From positions 2,212,001 through 2,276,000 of the forward strand of contig BSBM01000825.1 of assembly GCA_027924585.1 (NCBI GenBank): a stretch of DNA of 64,000 bases. The letters are read 5' to 3'. The DNA comes from Larix kaempferi (Eukaryota; Streptophyta; Pinopsida; Pinales; Pinaceae). A program made the position numbers and the translations under genes. Shown here one piece after another: positions 20,789 through 32,869 of the stretch. The notes beneath the pieces were generated by a model. That model worked only from the letters and a program-made list of their open reading frames with translations, was not told the origin of the DNA and ran no database searches. Position 1 is the first letter of the stretch, and each line of letters opens with the position of its first letter.

Positions 20789-22018
20789 CTATGGATAAGG
20801 TGGGGCCTCATATGCCTCTGCTGCCTCTCGGTAGCATATGACTAGCCTAGCCACTTTCTGCAGTAGCCTAATCCAGGCTGGGGGCACACCAACCACATTC
20901 TCCTACATGTCGAGCGGAATCCACTCGATCCTGTAAGTTAGAATGTCATGAGTCAACCGACTCATCTTCCCCTCAATAGTTCCCAGCATGGCATCAGTTG
21001 CACCCATTGGCCTCGCGAAAGTGCGAGGGTGTCCCTCAGGACGCACTAGTCCAACATCTGCATATGACACTTTGTTTCAATACTTCAAACTCAACATAAA
21101 AATCATATATATAAAATATAAAAATTAAATAACTTTTCAAAAGCATAAACATGCCTATATCTCCCTAGGCTGCTCCTAGAGGAAGTATCAGCTCAGGATC
21201 GTTGCAGAAGCCTATACCTGCATATGGAAACTGCTTGAGAGTTGGCACTTGTCTTTCCCACCAACCCTAGAAATCATCCTCATGGTAACAGAAGTTGCTC
21301 TCACCACCACCCTGGTGGAGGAAGATCTCACCCCAATGGGACAACATTGGCTCGAGGGTTGAATGGGGGCAAAGGCATTCCAAAACTCATAGTAGGCACC
21401 CTTTCAAAGAAGAAGGTGCAAAGTATGCTTCTGTACCCAAAGTTCTTCATCCTCCCAGTCTTACAACCAGAGAGTTGAAGCTTCATGTTCACCAAAAGAC
21501 TCGAACACCAGTCATATACTCTATCATGCAAACATTCAATACTTATGTGCATATAATGCCTCGAAGCAAGATGTTGCGTAGCACTCCCTCCCATCCGGTT
21601 GAGAATAATTATGATGACTTTGAGGGGAAAGCTTGCAATAGTCGAGATCAGAACTTGACTACCAGATTTCTCAGTTCCCAGTACATAGTAGGCATTCACA
21701 TACTCTTGCACATACAAGGCACCCACATTGCATGAGGACCCTTTCAAGTTCACAACGTCTCTCCTCCATGAGAGATCCGTGATAAAGTAGATGTCATCCA
21801 TGGTGAGTTCCAGTATTTCTCCTTGGATATCAAACACTAGTGCATTGGCATCCCAGTATTGGACAAGCCTCTTAAGCAAGCGGTTTAGTGCCCGCATGTT
21901 GACCGTTCTATAAAATTTCAATAGTCCACATCTTCGGAGCACATGGAGGGTCGCTGGATCTTGTAATGCTTCTCGATCCATTTCCTCATGCTTTCTTTCA
22001 CGCCAGACAAGAACCATC
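20789..22018 (-). pseudogene. Antisense gene of element B: plant-mobile-domain-like protein
   Basis: On the minus strand, ATG at 22017 follows ttggcag/g exactly as in element A. The protein begins MVLVWRERKHEEMDREAL and continues CGLLKFYRTVNMRALNRLL, EILELTMDDIYFITDL, MGGSATQHLAS, SILCTFFFERVPTMSF and, after a frameshift near 21340, TLKQFPYAGIGFCNDPELIL. A second exon begins at 21057 after a catatgcag acceptor (DVGLVRPEG) and ends at a stop at 20789. Exon order and motifs match elements A and C. Besides the frameshift, a few in-frame stops are present. Function is unknown. Confidence 0.7.
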
Positions 22019-22283
22019 CTGCCAAGCAACAGTCAAATTTTTAGTCTTTTCCACTTTTTACCTCATGTTCAGGGGTGTGTGCTACTATTTGCACTTGACA
22101 ATCACGTTTGAGCACTGCTCTTACTCAACAAAACCAGCGCACTTGTCTAGTATGCGCTGCTTTTGCTCACAAACAGTAGTGCACATGCAGAAACACGTGA
22201 TGAACATTGCTAGAAAGTGATTTTGACCATGAAAATTAACAAAAAATGCATCAAATAGCAAGTATGCGTGGAATAAACTTACT
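22019..22283 (-). other. Putative intron 1 of the element B antisense gene
   Basis: The minus strand has a perfect gtaagt donor (22283) and a ttgcttggcag acceptor (22019), 265 bp. It encloses the family-specific repeat listed at 22070-22200. Confidence 0.6.
22070..22200. repeat. Family-specific repeat inside the element B antisense intron
   Basis: It contains gtgctactatttgcac, aaaccagcgcac, tgcgctgcttttgctc and acagtagtgcac in close succession. These are the same words as in the element B leader and LTRs. Confidence 0.65.
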
Positions 22284-22589
22284 TGGTGGAAGCAGAAGGT
22301 TGATTGGTAGCCCGGTTTGATTGCAGCGAATGGAGGAAGATCAAGGTTTTGATCCTCTTTTGACCTAAAAACTCCAAATGTGATATTTGATTTTTAAATT
22401 TGAAATGATTTATATAAAATGAAGTTTAATTTTTACCCACTTTTTCCAAAAGTGTATAGTTTCAAATTGTTCCTGAAAGTTTCTATTTAATCACTAATAC
22501 CTACAAGTTTTGGTGAAGTAATTTTAACCTAGTGTTTTCAAATTTTCACTAGATTTTTAAAGTATTAAATTGGCAATGACTTGTTTTCT

Positions 22590-22597
22590 TATTTATA
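22590..22597 (-). promoter_or_regulatory. TATA box upstream of the element B antisense gene
   Basis: The minus strand reads ggtctataaataagaa, about 310 bases before the intron 1 donor. It parallels the element A TATA box at 2297. Confidence 0.4.
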
Positions 22598-24585
22598 GAC
22601 CAATATAGGTACCATATTGTCATTATTATGTCATTAAGAGAATTTGTCGATAGTTACTAATGCGATTGTTGAGATACTATTCCTTGGAAGGTCATGAACT
22701 TACGATCCTAGAAGCTGTCTTTTAAGTCGTTTTAAGCTCTTGTTTTGACTATTTAAAAAATTAAACAAGATTGCCGAGCAGCTTGTTCTCTTTAAGCTCG
22801 TTAAAGAATTTGAAGGTACATCCGCTTAGGTATAAGTTTAACCCTTTTCCGGACTTTTGCGGATTACTTACGAAAAAGGAATACTCTAGTCATACGTGGC
22901 TAGAAGAGTTCTTCTCTCATAGTTTTATACTTTTCAGGGGAGGAGACTAACTGTATGAAAAAAAAACTTTTGGAGCCTTCTTTAGGGTTTTCAGGCTCTC
23001 GAAATATGAAAACACCAAGCGAGAACTCACCTACTTGGGCTCAATGTGAAATCCACGAGAGTGTATATAGAGGATTGTTTAAGTTTTTTAGACTCTATAA
23101 ACAGGAAAACACCGGCGAGCATTAACCTACTCGAGCTCGATATTAAAATACACGAGTAAGTGTATGGAGGATTATTTAAGTTTTTTTGACTCCTTAAACA
23201 AGAAAACACTGGCGAGCAAGAAAAGATCTCGGCTCGATATTAAAATCTAGAGATCAGTATTATAGAGTATTCTTCTATCTCTTCTTCAAACTCTGTAAAA
23301 AATGAAGAAGGTCCTGAGTTTTCCTCCCATGGGCTTGTTAAAAGTTTACATGGTTGGAATTATTGAGTTTTCTATCTTTCTTGGACTCATTAAAACAACA
23401 AGAAGGACATTCTTTTACCAAAAAGAATAAGGGATAAGAAGGGTATATCACCTCTTTTTAGTTTCAAAGGAAGTTAAGTCATTCATGTCCTTGAACACAA
23501 CACCTACTTGAGTCTTTCATTTTAGTTGGGTTTTAGTTTTTGACCTTAGGGTGAACCTGATCTCCGAGTTTTTACTCCCCCGGTTGGTTACTCATCCAAT
23601 CATATGGAGGGTCTGTTAATGTCTCCTACATTGTAGGCTTATATCACTTCCCCTTCATGTTGAAAACTTCCTAAGTCACTTTGTGTCATGCTCACTGTTC
23701 AAAGATACATCCTGTGTCGGCCATTTTGCAGTTTACCTTGACTTCATGTGTCGTCCATCCTAGTGTCAGTTTGTTTCTTCTTATTAATTGTTCTACTCCA
23801 CATCAGCTCATACCTATGAGTCTTCCTCGTGTTGGATGATGGAGGATGCATTAATGCCTCCCTTCCAGCGGACTTCTTCCCATTGAATTCATCTCATTAT
23901 GTTATGGGAACGAATTTTAGAGTTTCGGTTAGTACCTTGGGGATTGCAGTAATCAGTGGCAGTTTCCCTCGCTGTTGAATAATGGGAATACATCAATGTA
24001 TCTTATTCGACAGGTTCCTCAAGTGTTCGACTTCAAGTCCACTTATTCACAATTGTTGGATCGTACTAGGTACCTTGGACCCCATTATCATTATCGATGG
24101 AAGTCCTCGTATTTGTTAACAGTATACATCAATAACCGGTAATCAAACGATACCCCCGATGTTCGACCTCAGCTCATTTATTCACATGGTTAGGGTTTAT
24201 ACCTTGGGTTGTTTGGAGGAATACCTTGGGACTCTGATAGCATCACCATATTTATGTTATCACCCAAGTTGCGCAAGACTGATCCTCACTCATTTTGTCT
24301 CTTCATGAGACATAGATCCAGTTTGTTGTTATGGCTATGATCTCTCAGTTTGACATGGATCCACACTTGTATTTCAGTGGCCATGTTATATATACATCTC
24401 CTAGTTATGTATCAGAGATCATGTTGTATCATGCTACACATCTATATGATGTCAATATTGTAATTACTCGCTGACCTTGATCATTGTTTCAGGTACTTTT
24501 GTGACTTGGTTATGTGGTTTCTTGCTCCTCCTCTGACTTGGAATTATAATGTATTTCATCCATCGTTTCCCTCTAACCTCACACA
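22598..24585 (+). other. Element B 3' non-coding region
   Basis: No coding domain. It contains stem-loop-like words shared with element A (22850-22960) and the tandem repeat at 22980-23270. The rest, up to the 3' LTR, is unique-looking AT-rich sequence. Confidence 0.55.
22980..23270. repeat. Tandem repeat in the element B 3' region (about 96-bp unit, 3 degenerate copies)
   Basis: Each unit has gaggattatttaagtttttt, gactctataaacaggaaaac, a ccggcgagca-like word and gctcgatattaaaat. It lies in the same relative place as the repeats of element A at 1100-2190 but differs in sequence. Confidence 0.65.
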
Positions 24586-24597
24586 TTAGGAGGCATC

Positions 24598-25583
24598 TGT
24601 TATAGGTCAAATCTGCACTTCTCCGTCCGTGATCACATTGCTTTGTCGATCACACAAAAGGACACCATGGATTGAAGAGCTAGATTGACTTAGATGAGTT
24701 ATGGTTGGAACTACTCTTTACAACCGAGAAATTTACTGTTTCTCCTGATTTCACTACATGTGCGCTACTATTACTCTAGCAAACCAGCGCACACCTCAAA
24801 AGATGCGCTTCTTTCCTTAAGGAAAACCAACGCACACTTTCCAAAAAGTTGCAAACGCTTGTTGCAAAGCATGAAAGTTTCTCTCTGTGCGCTACTCTGG
24901 TTGTATGAAACTCGTGCACATCTTAAGATGAAATAAAAAAATATATTAAGATTACGAATTGGGATTAGTTGAATTTGGTTCTGCAACTTCCCCAACCTCC
25001 CAATTCAACTACCTCTTGAATCCAACTGCCTACCTTGTCCCATAAATACAAGGAGGATACATGGGAGAGGACTATACTTAAGCTAGAGAACAAGGACTAG
25101 AAAGAAGGCATTAAGTGCTATTACGCTGGAGGAATTCCCAAGTCATTGTGAAGAGCAGGATCCCAAGGCTCGGTTGCAGAAGCATCTTGACCGATCAGGT
25201 ATATTTGTACTGATTCATGTTTCTTTGACAATAAAAGGTGGAAATACCCTTCCTGTCCCAAATCAAATGTCTATTGGATTGTATGTTCATTTGGTTTAGT
25301 ATCTAATTGTTGTTGATGTTTGATTGCTTTCAATATTCATCATATTTATTATAGTCAAGATACGTTGAGGAAGGTTTCCTTTGTGTTGCAGGTTCATCAT
25401 AGTGAAGGATCAAGTGAAAGACCAAGCGAAAGCTAGGACCAGCCGTTGATAAAAGGTACATCTTTCTATATCTTGATCTCTTTCATTTGTAAGAACTAAA
25501 TGCATTGCAATGAATGTATTTACCTGTCACTCGGCCCAAGTTGGTAGTGTCTTCTCCTCACTATAAGGTATTAATCCTGAACA
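24598..25583 (+). repeat. 3' LTR of element B (986 bp)
   Basis: Direct repeat of 13358-14345. It is preceded by a weak purine tract, taggaggcatc (24587-24597). Confidence 0.9.
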
Positions 25584-25619
25584 AAACTTACATATAAATG
25601 ATTTACTTCCTTAATGTTT

Positions 25620-26040
25620 ATTGATGATTGATATGCCAGTCTACAACATCATTAGCCATTTGGTTTTCTATACTGTTGAAAAATCCAGGAAAATGGATAA
25701 ATGTAATGGATTCAAACTATCTAACCAATTGTTCAGTGAACATGAATTTCTAACAAGGAAAGGATCACATACCTCATAAAAATTATTCAATTGTGTGACA
25801 AGCAGTTGCGAATCTAGATAAACATGAAGGTGACAAATTATCATGTGGAGGGAATCAACCAGGAGACCAATCACAAGATCGTATTCTTCCTAGTTATTGG
25901 TGGTTGCACCAATGCACATGCCACTGATATGGATCAGGTTATATGATGGGGAATAAAGTACCTATGTAGCCTAGGTGAGATTTAGGTAGTATCTACTTGT
26001 GTCGTCAGCATAATAGATGTAGATGGAAGGATAAGGATCC
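25620..26040 (-). pseudogene. Archaeal-type RNase H (aRNH) of element C, downstream of integrase
   Basis: The minus strand reads MDPYPSIYIYYADDTSRYYL, GATTNN.EEYDLVIGLL, VYLDSQLLVTQLNNFYEV and, out of frame, VVDWHI. It aligns with the A and B copies. In this element it lies after integrase, so the gene order is PR-RT-RH-IN-aRNH. Several stops and at least one frameshift make it non-functional. An intron-like T-rich stretch separates it from the integrase end. Confidence 0.75.
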
Positions 26041-26189
26041 ATTTTATAAGATCAAGGAAACAAACAATGAGGATCTTTTTCAAAAAGGGAAAAGATTAAG
26101 AAAAATAAAAACCTATGATACACCAAACCATGGGTTTAGTTAGATTAAACATCAATCTATTGATATACAACCCATTGTAGGGGTTCTTC

Positions 26190-27170
26190 AAGAATTGACC
26201 ATTTGGATTGGAAAGGAGGCATGCCCCCTTGATGAGGCACTGTTTGAAAACATAGGGCCCTTGCCACATGGACTTGAAATTTCATTTTCCAAGCTTATCA
26301 TGGGATTGGTCATAGGTAAGGAAAAGGTCACTTTCTTGGAATGTGCATGGGATAACATGGGTTTCATATTGGGATTTCAATTGTTGCTTTACAATTTCGA
26401 TCGTTTGTAGTGCCACATGATTATCCTCATCCACTTGTTCAAGGGTGATCAAGAATTGTTCCATAGTGGTGGTTTCTGGTAAAATTTCAACTGTTATCTG
26501 CAAGGAAAGTATTTGACACTTGATAGGGAGGATGGACTCCACTCTGTACACAAGATGGAATGGGGTGAAACTTGTCATGGTTTTGGTGGATGTTTGATAT
26601 CCCATAGGGATGGAAAGAGCATATGGTGCCAGTTGTAATTGTGCTTACCCACCATCTGTTGGAGCACGGTTTCGAGTATTTTATTGACAACCTCAACTTG
26701 GTCATTTCCCTACGGGTAATAGGCGAAAGAGAATGGTGCTCAAATTTCCAAAGGTACTGAATTTCCTTCTAGATGGTCTCCTTGAAGTGAGAACTATGAT
26801 CAAACACTAATTGGTGGTGGATTCCATGGTTAAAAAAGAAACATACTGCAGTGGACCGGGTGCAGTTGAAAGTTGGCATGGCTTCAACCCATTTGGTGAA
26901 ATAGTCAATAGGTATGATTACATACTAATGGACACCGACCGACACATGATTGCATTCCATGTAGTTGATGGCCCACTTGCAGAAGGGACCAATGATGATG
27001 ACCAGATGTGATAGCACAAGAGGGGTTTTTGCCTTTGAAACGAAGAGTTGGAAATTACAACAATGTTTGACTACCATAGTGCAATCGAAAAAAGGGTCAA
27101 CTAAAAATAAGGGTATCCATCCCTGAGATATGATGACCACAAGCTCTACTACAGAAGTCATTTAATACCT
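26190..27170 (-). pseudogene. Element C integrase
   Basis: The minus strand gives KHCCNFQLFVSKAKT (zinc-binding region), GPFCKWAINYME, IDYFTKWVEAMPT (core), LVFDHSSHFKETI (second catalytic aspartate region) and VNKILET in another frame. The C-terminal FTPFHLVYRVESILPIKCQ is typical of gypsy integrases. Stops and frameshifts break it into pieces. Confidence 0.75.
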
Positions 27171-27359
27171 ACTCGGACTCATCGTGAGTGAGACAACGTC
27201 ATAGGATGGTGTAAACACCTCATCGATATAGAACATTGTTGATAACATGTATCAGGGGGATTGATGATGATCTTCGTGGTTGACGTGAGGACCAAAATTT
27301 TGGGTGTGTAGATACACGAGGATGTCCCCATACCAAGGATTGGGATTTGAGTCCGCAAC

Positions 27360-27600
27360 AAATTTAGTTTGATTCAGAAGAATGTAATGGATAAGATTTT
27401 GAATGAAGATACGATGGCTAAGGCTAACTTCTCCTCACGAGGGTAGGAGAGATAGGTTTTGACTAACATAGTAGATACCGTTCTCTTGATGAGAAGATTC
27501 CTCTTGGACTAGTACTCCGGTGACTACATATTCGGAAGTTGAAATGTAAAGCATGAAATCATTCATAAAGTATGGAGGGAAAACCAAGGAGGCAGAAGTC
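27360..27600 (-). pseudogene. Element C classical RNase H (truncated)
   Basis: Only the first half is recognisable: LVFPPYFMNDFMLYISTSEY, GVLVQEE and IYYVSQNLSYPREEK. These stand for the conserved F.LYID.SE..VG..L and ..YY.S..L...E segments after RT. The C-terminal half runs into sequence that no longer resembles RNase H before the integrase begins. Confidence 0.6.
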
Positions 27601-28500
27601 AAGGCCTATTTGAATGCGTTAAAAGTTGCTTGCACTTGCTCATACCAAATGAAGGGGACATTGGAACAAATAAAATGCAAGAATCCATGAGATGTCATGG
27701 CATAGTTTGGTATGAATCTACGTAAGAAGTTAACCTTGAATTTAAGGATTTGAAGTTGGTGCAAAGTCCATGGCCGGGGAATGTTAATGATGGCTTGAAC
27801 CTTCAATGAAACAATTAGCCTTAAATGTAACAATGAAACCTAGCAATTGGCCTGTCGAGATGCAAAAAAAACACTTAAGGGGGTTTAGGTGAATGCTATA
27901 CTTACAACATTTAAGGAACACTTATCAAAGGTCCTTGAGATGATGTGAGAATTTATTGGAATGGTTCGTAAGGTCTTCCAAGTATGTTAGGATGATGCGA
28001 ACCATATCATGAAAACAATATGACATGGCACGCTGAAAAGTGGCTCCAGCATTCTTGAGCTCGACTGACATGACCCAATAAGAAAAATTCCCCATAGGGG
28101 CGGTGAAGGTGGTTGTATATTGGTATTCTTTACATATTTGAATCTGGTTATTCCCCAAGAATCTATCCATGATGAAAAAAACCTCATTCCTGACATAAGA
28201 ATCGATAACTTGGTCGATGAAGGGGTTGGGGTAAGTGTCTTTTGGACATGCCATATTCAGGTCCCGAAAGTCAATGAAAATGCATATGGTTCCTTGATTT
28301 TATTTATCAAAATGGGGTTTGATACCCCTGTGGTATACATAATTGGATAAATTAATCTGAATCTGTGCAACTTCTCGATCTCAGTTTTGATGGACGATGC
28401 TTTCAAAGGGTGAATAGGTCTATACTTTTGGCACATTGGTGCAAACTTTGATCATGTATATATATGGTGTTCAATGATGGTGGGGTAAAATCCAGGAATT
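27601..28500 (-). pseudogene. Element C reverse transcriptase
   Basis: The minus strand gives FIDFRDLNMACPKDTYPNPF, IMDRFLGNNQIQI (for the F.D.FSGYNQI block), SVELKNAGATFQRAM, TYLEDLTNHS (in place of Y-x-D-D, so the first catalytic aspartate of the pair is changed), HHLKDL, and then PNYAMTSHGFLHFI of the RT-RNase H connection. Several stops and frame changes occur. It is the only RT among the three Tat-like elements in the window. Confidence 0.8.
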
Positions 28501-29850
28501 TCAATATAAGACAAAGCAAAAATGTCTCAAAAATCTTGAAAAAGTGCTTTATAGGAAGAAATCGCTTCAGGAGTACAAGAGGTACCTAAAAGGATGTTCT
28601 CGATGACACCTGGTTTAACCAAAATTTCCACTTGGATGGTGTGAAAGATACTATCCATATTACCTTATAATGCATTGAGGGTCAGTATTGGATTCTTAAA
28701 CCAATCAATGTTTTTGCGAGGGAAAAATTATTTTGACTCAATAGATAATTGGTCCGAAGATGGATATGGGAGAATGGGTTCTTCGGGAGTGAAGTACTCA
28801 CGATGGTGCATATCATCCCAAGGGAAGTCTGGTTCCGTAATCGCTTTGAGAATATATTCCTTGCTTCAAAAGGATCGAATAGGTAGGTCAAAGGAGAATG
28901 TGTCTGTTGACTTGATTTCAACATCATGAAATGATGAGGAAGACTCATCAAAGGATGAGATATAATAAATGTTAGTTATCCAATTTGAAGAGAACACGAG
29001 AGAGTGCACTTCTTCAATGGTGGTGACTTGGGACTTAGAGAAAGTCAACGCAAATCATCCAAGTCATATTGATACTTGGGTAGATCAGTAAAATGGTGCA
29101 AATAATGACCATAAAGGACACACAACAGACATGGATGGTTGGTGTGTAAGGATTTGTTACACACTTTTGGAGGATTAGGGAGATGGACCACCAAAATGTT
29201 CTCATCGATATTCTCTTATGTCATATGAAAATGCATGCACAAGATGGAAAAATCCATACATAGCTAGGTAATGTGACCTAAGACATTGCAGATAGAATAG
29301 GATGGGGGTGCTCGAGCTATAGCAGTAGGAGGGGGATTCATGGCTTGTTTCAAAGTATTTTGCATTGCCACATTCTTTACATTGCCCCCATCCTTCTTCT
29401 TGGGAGGAGGTTGCGTGGAAGGTGGTGCTTTTTAAGTGACTTAGGGAGGAGGGTTATTGGATGTACCAATTATTTTAATAGGATTCAATACAAACTGTGG
29501 TGTGGGGGGAGGGTTTGGCGGAGTAAGGTACCATGTAGGAAGGCCTAACATCAAACCCGGGAGGTTGAGTATAACCATGACAGGTAAACTCAATATTTCT
29601 GAAGGTGAAAATAGAAATGGGATTTGATGAATAGGTGTGGTGCCCCACATGTTCCATGGTAACTAGTTGGGAGGAAGCATAGGTTGAGGTTGAGTGGTAT
29701 ATTTTCGAGAGGAGATCGTGTGCAAATTAGATATCTCTACCTTTGTAGGTGTGGGAGGTAAAGACTGAAAAGTATTAACCATGGGAGCATTATGGAAGAT
29801 ACCTAGTCCAACACTATCAATCATGGGTAGAACATTATCAGGACAAGCAA
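28501..29850 (-). pseudogene. Element C PR-RT linker with degenerate double zinc knuckle
   Basis: The minus strand reads PSEILSLPVMVILNLPG (matching MATLSLPG of element A), a proline-rich stretch, YSICNVLGHIT.LC (about 29280-29320) and CLLCVLYGHYLHHF (about 29089-29135). The two correspond to the intact knuckles of element A, each having lost one cysteine. The region from 28501 to about 29050 is unassigned linker. Confidence 0.6.
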
Positions 29851-30330
29851 GTCCCTAGGGGTCATAATAGGTCAATTGATCCAATTTTACAATCTTCCCT
29901 TCATGGGGGAACATCATAAGCTTGAATACTGATGATGTGACTACTTTCATAGCATACATGTAAGTACATCTAAGGAGCAGGTTGTAATCTAGATGGGCAT
30001 TAACCACCTCGATGTCAAACAAGAAATTTTTCCCAGCAAACTCTATAGGTACATTTTGGAAGAGACCTTGTGGTTGAGTAGCACAGCCATCATAAGCACA
30101 CATGAATAGTCATGACATAGATGGAAGCACCTTCATCGATGATACATATATGAATAATCAAGTTTTTTACAGTGGTGAGAACATAAAAAAAAATTACTGA
30201 AGGGGTATCCTAGGTTCTGCTTGATTGAGATCAAACGTCATCAAAAGAAAACCAGAAGGGTTGATTGCACCTAAAGTAGACAACAATGCTTTGCATTTCA
30301 TGGGATAGTTCTAGAGAACATCTAACATAG
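29851..30330 (-). pseudogene. Element C protease
   Basis: The minus strand gives LFQNVPIEFAGKNFL, NAHLDYNLLLRCTYMYAMKV and LMMFPHEGKIVKLDQ, a close match to element A. The active-site segment upstream is broken by frameshifts. Confidence 0.7.
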
Positions 30331-31430
30331 ACATGGAAACAGGAGACTATGCCAAGTCATCCATAATGTTGTAGTTAGGAGCAGCTTGAGAATTGGGGTT
30401 GTTCTCTATGCGAGAAAAAGGAAAGTTAAGGACTTTGGGAATCACATTTGTAATCAGACAAGGTAGGTGCAAAGGTTCATTGACTTGAGGAGAGTCTTTC
30501 CTTTTATCAGCAGTAGAGGTTTCAACAGCTGAACCATATTGGTTACGTCTAGTTTGAAGGTTGATGTCACCTGACATCATAAGGAGATGCTAGACAGAAT
30601 TGTCATTAGGATGACTCAAAGATGATGAAAGAGGTAGATAAGGTTCCAATGGTTGTGTTGTCACTACCCCATGTAGTGGGAATGGGTTTTACCGAATCAT
30701 CGATTACTATTAGGTTGATTGAGGAGGAGGTGGATTGGGTTTCCCTCATGGGGCAGTGGCCATGTCCCGTTGGTTGGTCTCATTCCATTATTGGTGAACC
30801 TGAGACAGATTGGGTAAATGATGGGTGTAATGTCCCTAGACACCACAAAAGGAGCACATATGGTTAGTCCATAACTAAGTATTATATCCCTGCTTGGGAG
30901 GTTTGTTAGGACAGTGGTTTGTGAGATTTGGCTTGAATCTAGTGTTGTAAGGAGGGTTTAGGGGGTTTCCCCCACCTTCCTAGCATTGTATTTTACCTTT
31001 ATTTTTTGCCATATTATTCCTTTTGGTTGTGCTTGTTGGTTATTGAGCATAGGTTGGGAAGGCATATTTTTTTGAGTGTATACTTTCCCATGAGAAAAAT
31101 GGGTATCCACATGGCGTGGCTACACTAAAGGGGTTGAAAGTGGGAGAGGAAAATGATAGTATGGGTTAATGGATAGAGGATACACATATCCAGTAGAAGC
31201 ACCACTAAACATGGTGCCACTACACGAGGGCCCATGAGCATGAGGAGTTAAAGTAGGAGATAAATAAGAGGTACCCATTCTTGTATGCAAGGAAGAGCGA
31301 GATGAATTAGGGTCGTAATAAGGTGTGGCCCTAATAATGACGTTCAATTCTAGGGGGTTTACCATATGCATAATCTATTTAAAGGGGAGGGTAAGGAGAA
31401 TATAGACTTGGCATATATGTGATAGCACCA
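30331..31430 (-). pseudogene. Element C gag C-terminal part (nucleocapsid)
   Basis: It has a knuckle remnant CSFCGV.GHYTHH (about 30826-30868), a proline/serine-rich stretch, NLQTRRNQYGSAVETS, and PNYNIMDDLA, which is conserved with A and B. Element D is inserted at its upstream end; gag continues at 50264 with the reading DGVIGAITYMP restored across the site. Confidence 0.7.
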
Positions 31431-31725
31431 TGCTAAGCCATAAATGTGAGCACATTTCCCCTATATTGTGGTGCATTACATTATCTTTGATGTCAACTTT
31501 GGTCCATTAGTTTTAATTGTCACTAGTATGGTTATCTTAGTTATGTCGACTTGGGTCAGTGAGTTGTAATTGTACCTCTTAATCTCGTATATATAGGAAT
31601 GAGATATTTTCATTTGAGTGTCTTGTCTTGTCCTGTATTGTGTACCAGTACATTGTATAAGGATTTTTCCCCCTCGAAGAGGCTTGCTATTCATCTCTAT
31701 TCTTCATTATTAAAGAATCGATTAA
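31431..31725 (+). repeat. 5' LTR of element D
   Basis: Begins TGCTAAGCCATAAATG and matches the 3' LTR through cttcattattaa (about 31713). The 3' LTR then has about 75 further bases that this copy lacks. The exact 3' end is uncertain; the primer site starts at 31732. Confidence 0.8.
31588..31595 (+). promoter_or_regulatory. TATA box in the 5' LTR of element D
   Basis: tatatata in the context ctcgtatatataggaatg. The 3' LTR has the same at 50069-50076. Confidence 0.5.
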
Positions 31726-31731
31726 TATTTT

Positions 31732-31744
31732 TGGTATCAGAGCT
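31732..31744 (+). other. Primer binding site of element D (initiator tRNA-Met type)
   Basis: tggtatcagagct, the standard plant initiator-Met site, directly follows the LTR. Confidence 0.9.
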
Positions 31745-32378
31745 CTTTCCTTGGGTCTGTGTGCTTCAAAACGATTCGTCTTGGGATTTTCTCAATAAAT
31801 GTTTCTCTACACAATTTAAGACATAAAGTCTTGTAACCCATCAAGGAAACATGCCTAAATATCTGTGGTATAATTTTCAGATCCTGATCCCTTACAGATT
31901 CAGAGTTATTTTCATTGGAAGTTTGGGTTTCTTACTAGTCCCAAAACTAGTCTCCAACATGTGTGCTGGGTAAAAATATTTTATCTGAGGAATGAAATAT
32001 CCAAATTGAGTGAGACCTATTCCATAATAAATACAACGAACCAAGGTATCAGTGGTATAATTTTTAGACTCGTATCGTAAATATTGGACACTTGGCAGTC
32101 CGTTCAATTTTTCTCTTCTGAAAGGACCGAAAATAATAAGTGTTGGGAGATTTTCCATATATTTTTATTGGCAATATATAATTAGGTAATACCCATGGGA
32201 TTGAATAGAGGATACATTAGGAATTATTTTAAAATTCAGAGGGTCCACAATTGCAGAGATATCTCAGTTGGAAGGTCAGGTAGAAATGCAATCTTGAAAT
32301 CAGAGTTTGATAAAGGTGCGCCAATTTAATTTGGAATAATTTTTATTATAAGGATCAATTTGAGGTGAACCATAGGGT
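31745..32378 (+). other. Element D leader
   Basis: I see no coding domain; AT-rich sequence lies between primer site and gag. Confidence 0.5.
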
Positions 32379-32869
32379 GTGATATCTATTTCTATTGTTC
32401 AAAATTCCCCCAAAGTTAGTGGGAAAAATAATACTCCACTCAAACCACCTAAGAATTCACCCCATACGTACGAAGAAATGGAAGACCTATCTTTTCGAAT
32501 GTCCAAGTTGGAGGAAAATATGAAAGGGTATATGAAAATAGTTGATTTACTTAATCTAGAGAAGAAGTTGATGGGAAATATGGAGGAAAATATGAAAAAT
32601 ATTGCTAATCTTATCCAAAATTCAAAGGATTATCTCCCTACAGGTGATGATGTGTTCCATGGTAGTTGGGACGACAAGGATAATAAGCATTCCCATAATG
32701 GAAATAATCATAGATGGTCACCAAGGGGTACCCAACTTCCCAAGATTGAGATGTGAAAGTTTTATGGCAATGATACAATAACATGGATATTCCATATGGA
32801 GAAATTATTTGATCTACACCAGGTGCCAACTTTGCAAATGTAACTATTGCATCATTATATTTAGAACCT
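32379..32869 (+). pseudogene. Element D gag, N-terminal part
   Basis: It contains a coiled-coil-like segment (MSKLEENMKGYMKIVDLLNL) and the start of the capsid domain, LPKIEM.KFYGNDTITWIF, MEKLFDLHQVP. A TGA-type stop and a frame change follow. The frame is cut at ASLYLEP by element E and resumes at 45933 with GQFVWY. Confidence 0.75.

Larger units (their letters stand above)
13358..25583 (+). mobile_element. Element B: non-autonomous Tat-like Ty3/gypsy retrotransposon, complete
   Basis: A pair of direct repeats (13358-14345 and 24598-25583), with TGTTATAGG starts and CCTGAACA ends, encloses a leader, a gag-PR frame, aRNH, an antisense gene and a repeat-rich 3' region. There is no RT, classical RNase H or integrase. 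The LTRs differ by scattered substitutions only (roughly 5-10 percent by eye). The flanks aatgc and aaact do not form a target duplication. It lies between the antisense gene and the aRNH of element C. Confidence 0.9.

Noticed and set aside
24598-25583. Independent solo LTR rather than the 3' LTR of B
   Set aside because: It pairs with 13358-14345 in the same orientation and encloses a collinear element with primer site and gag.
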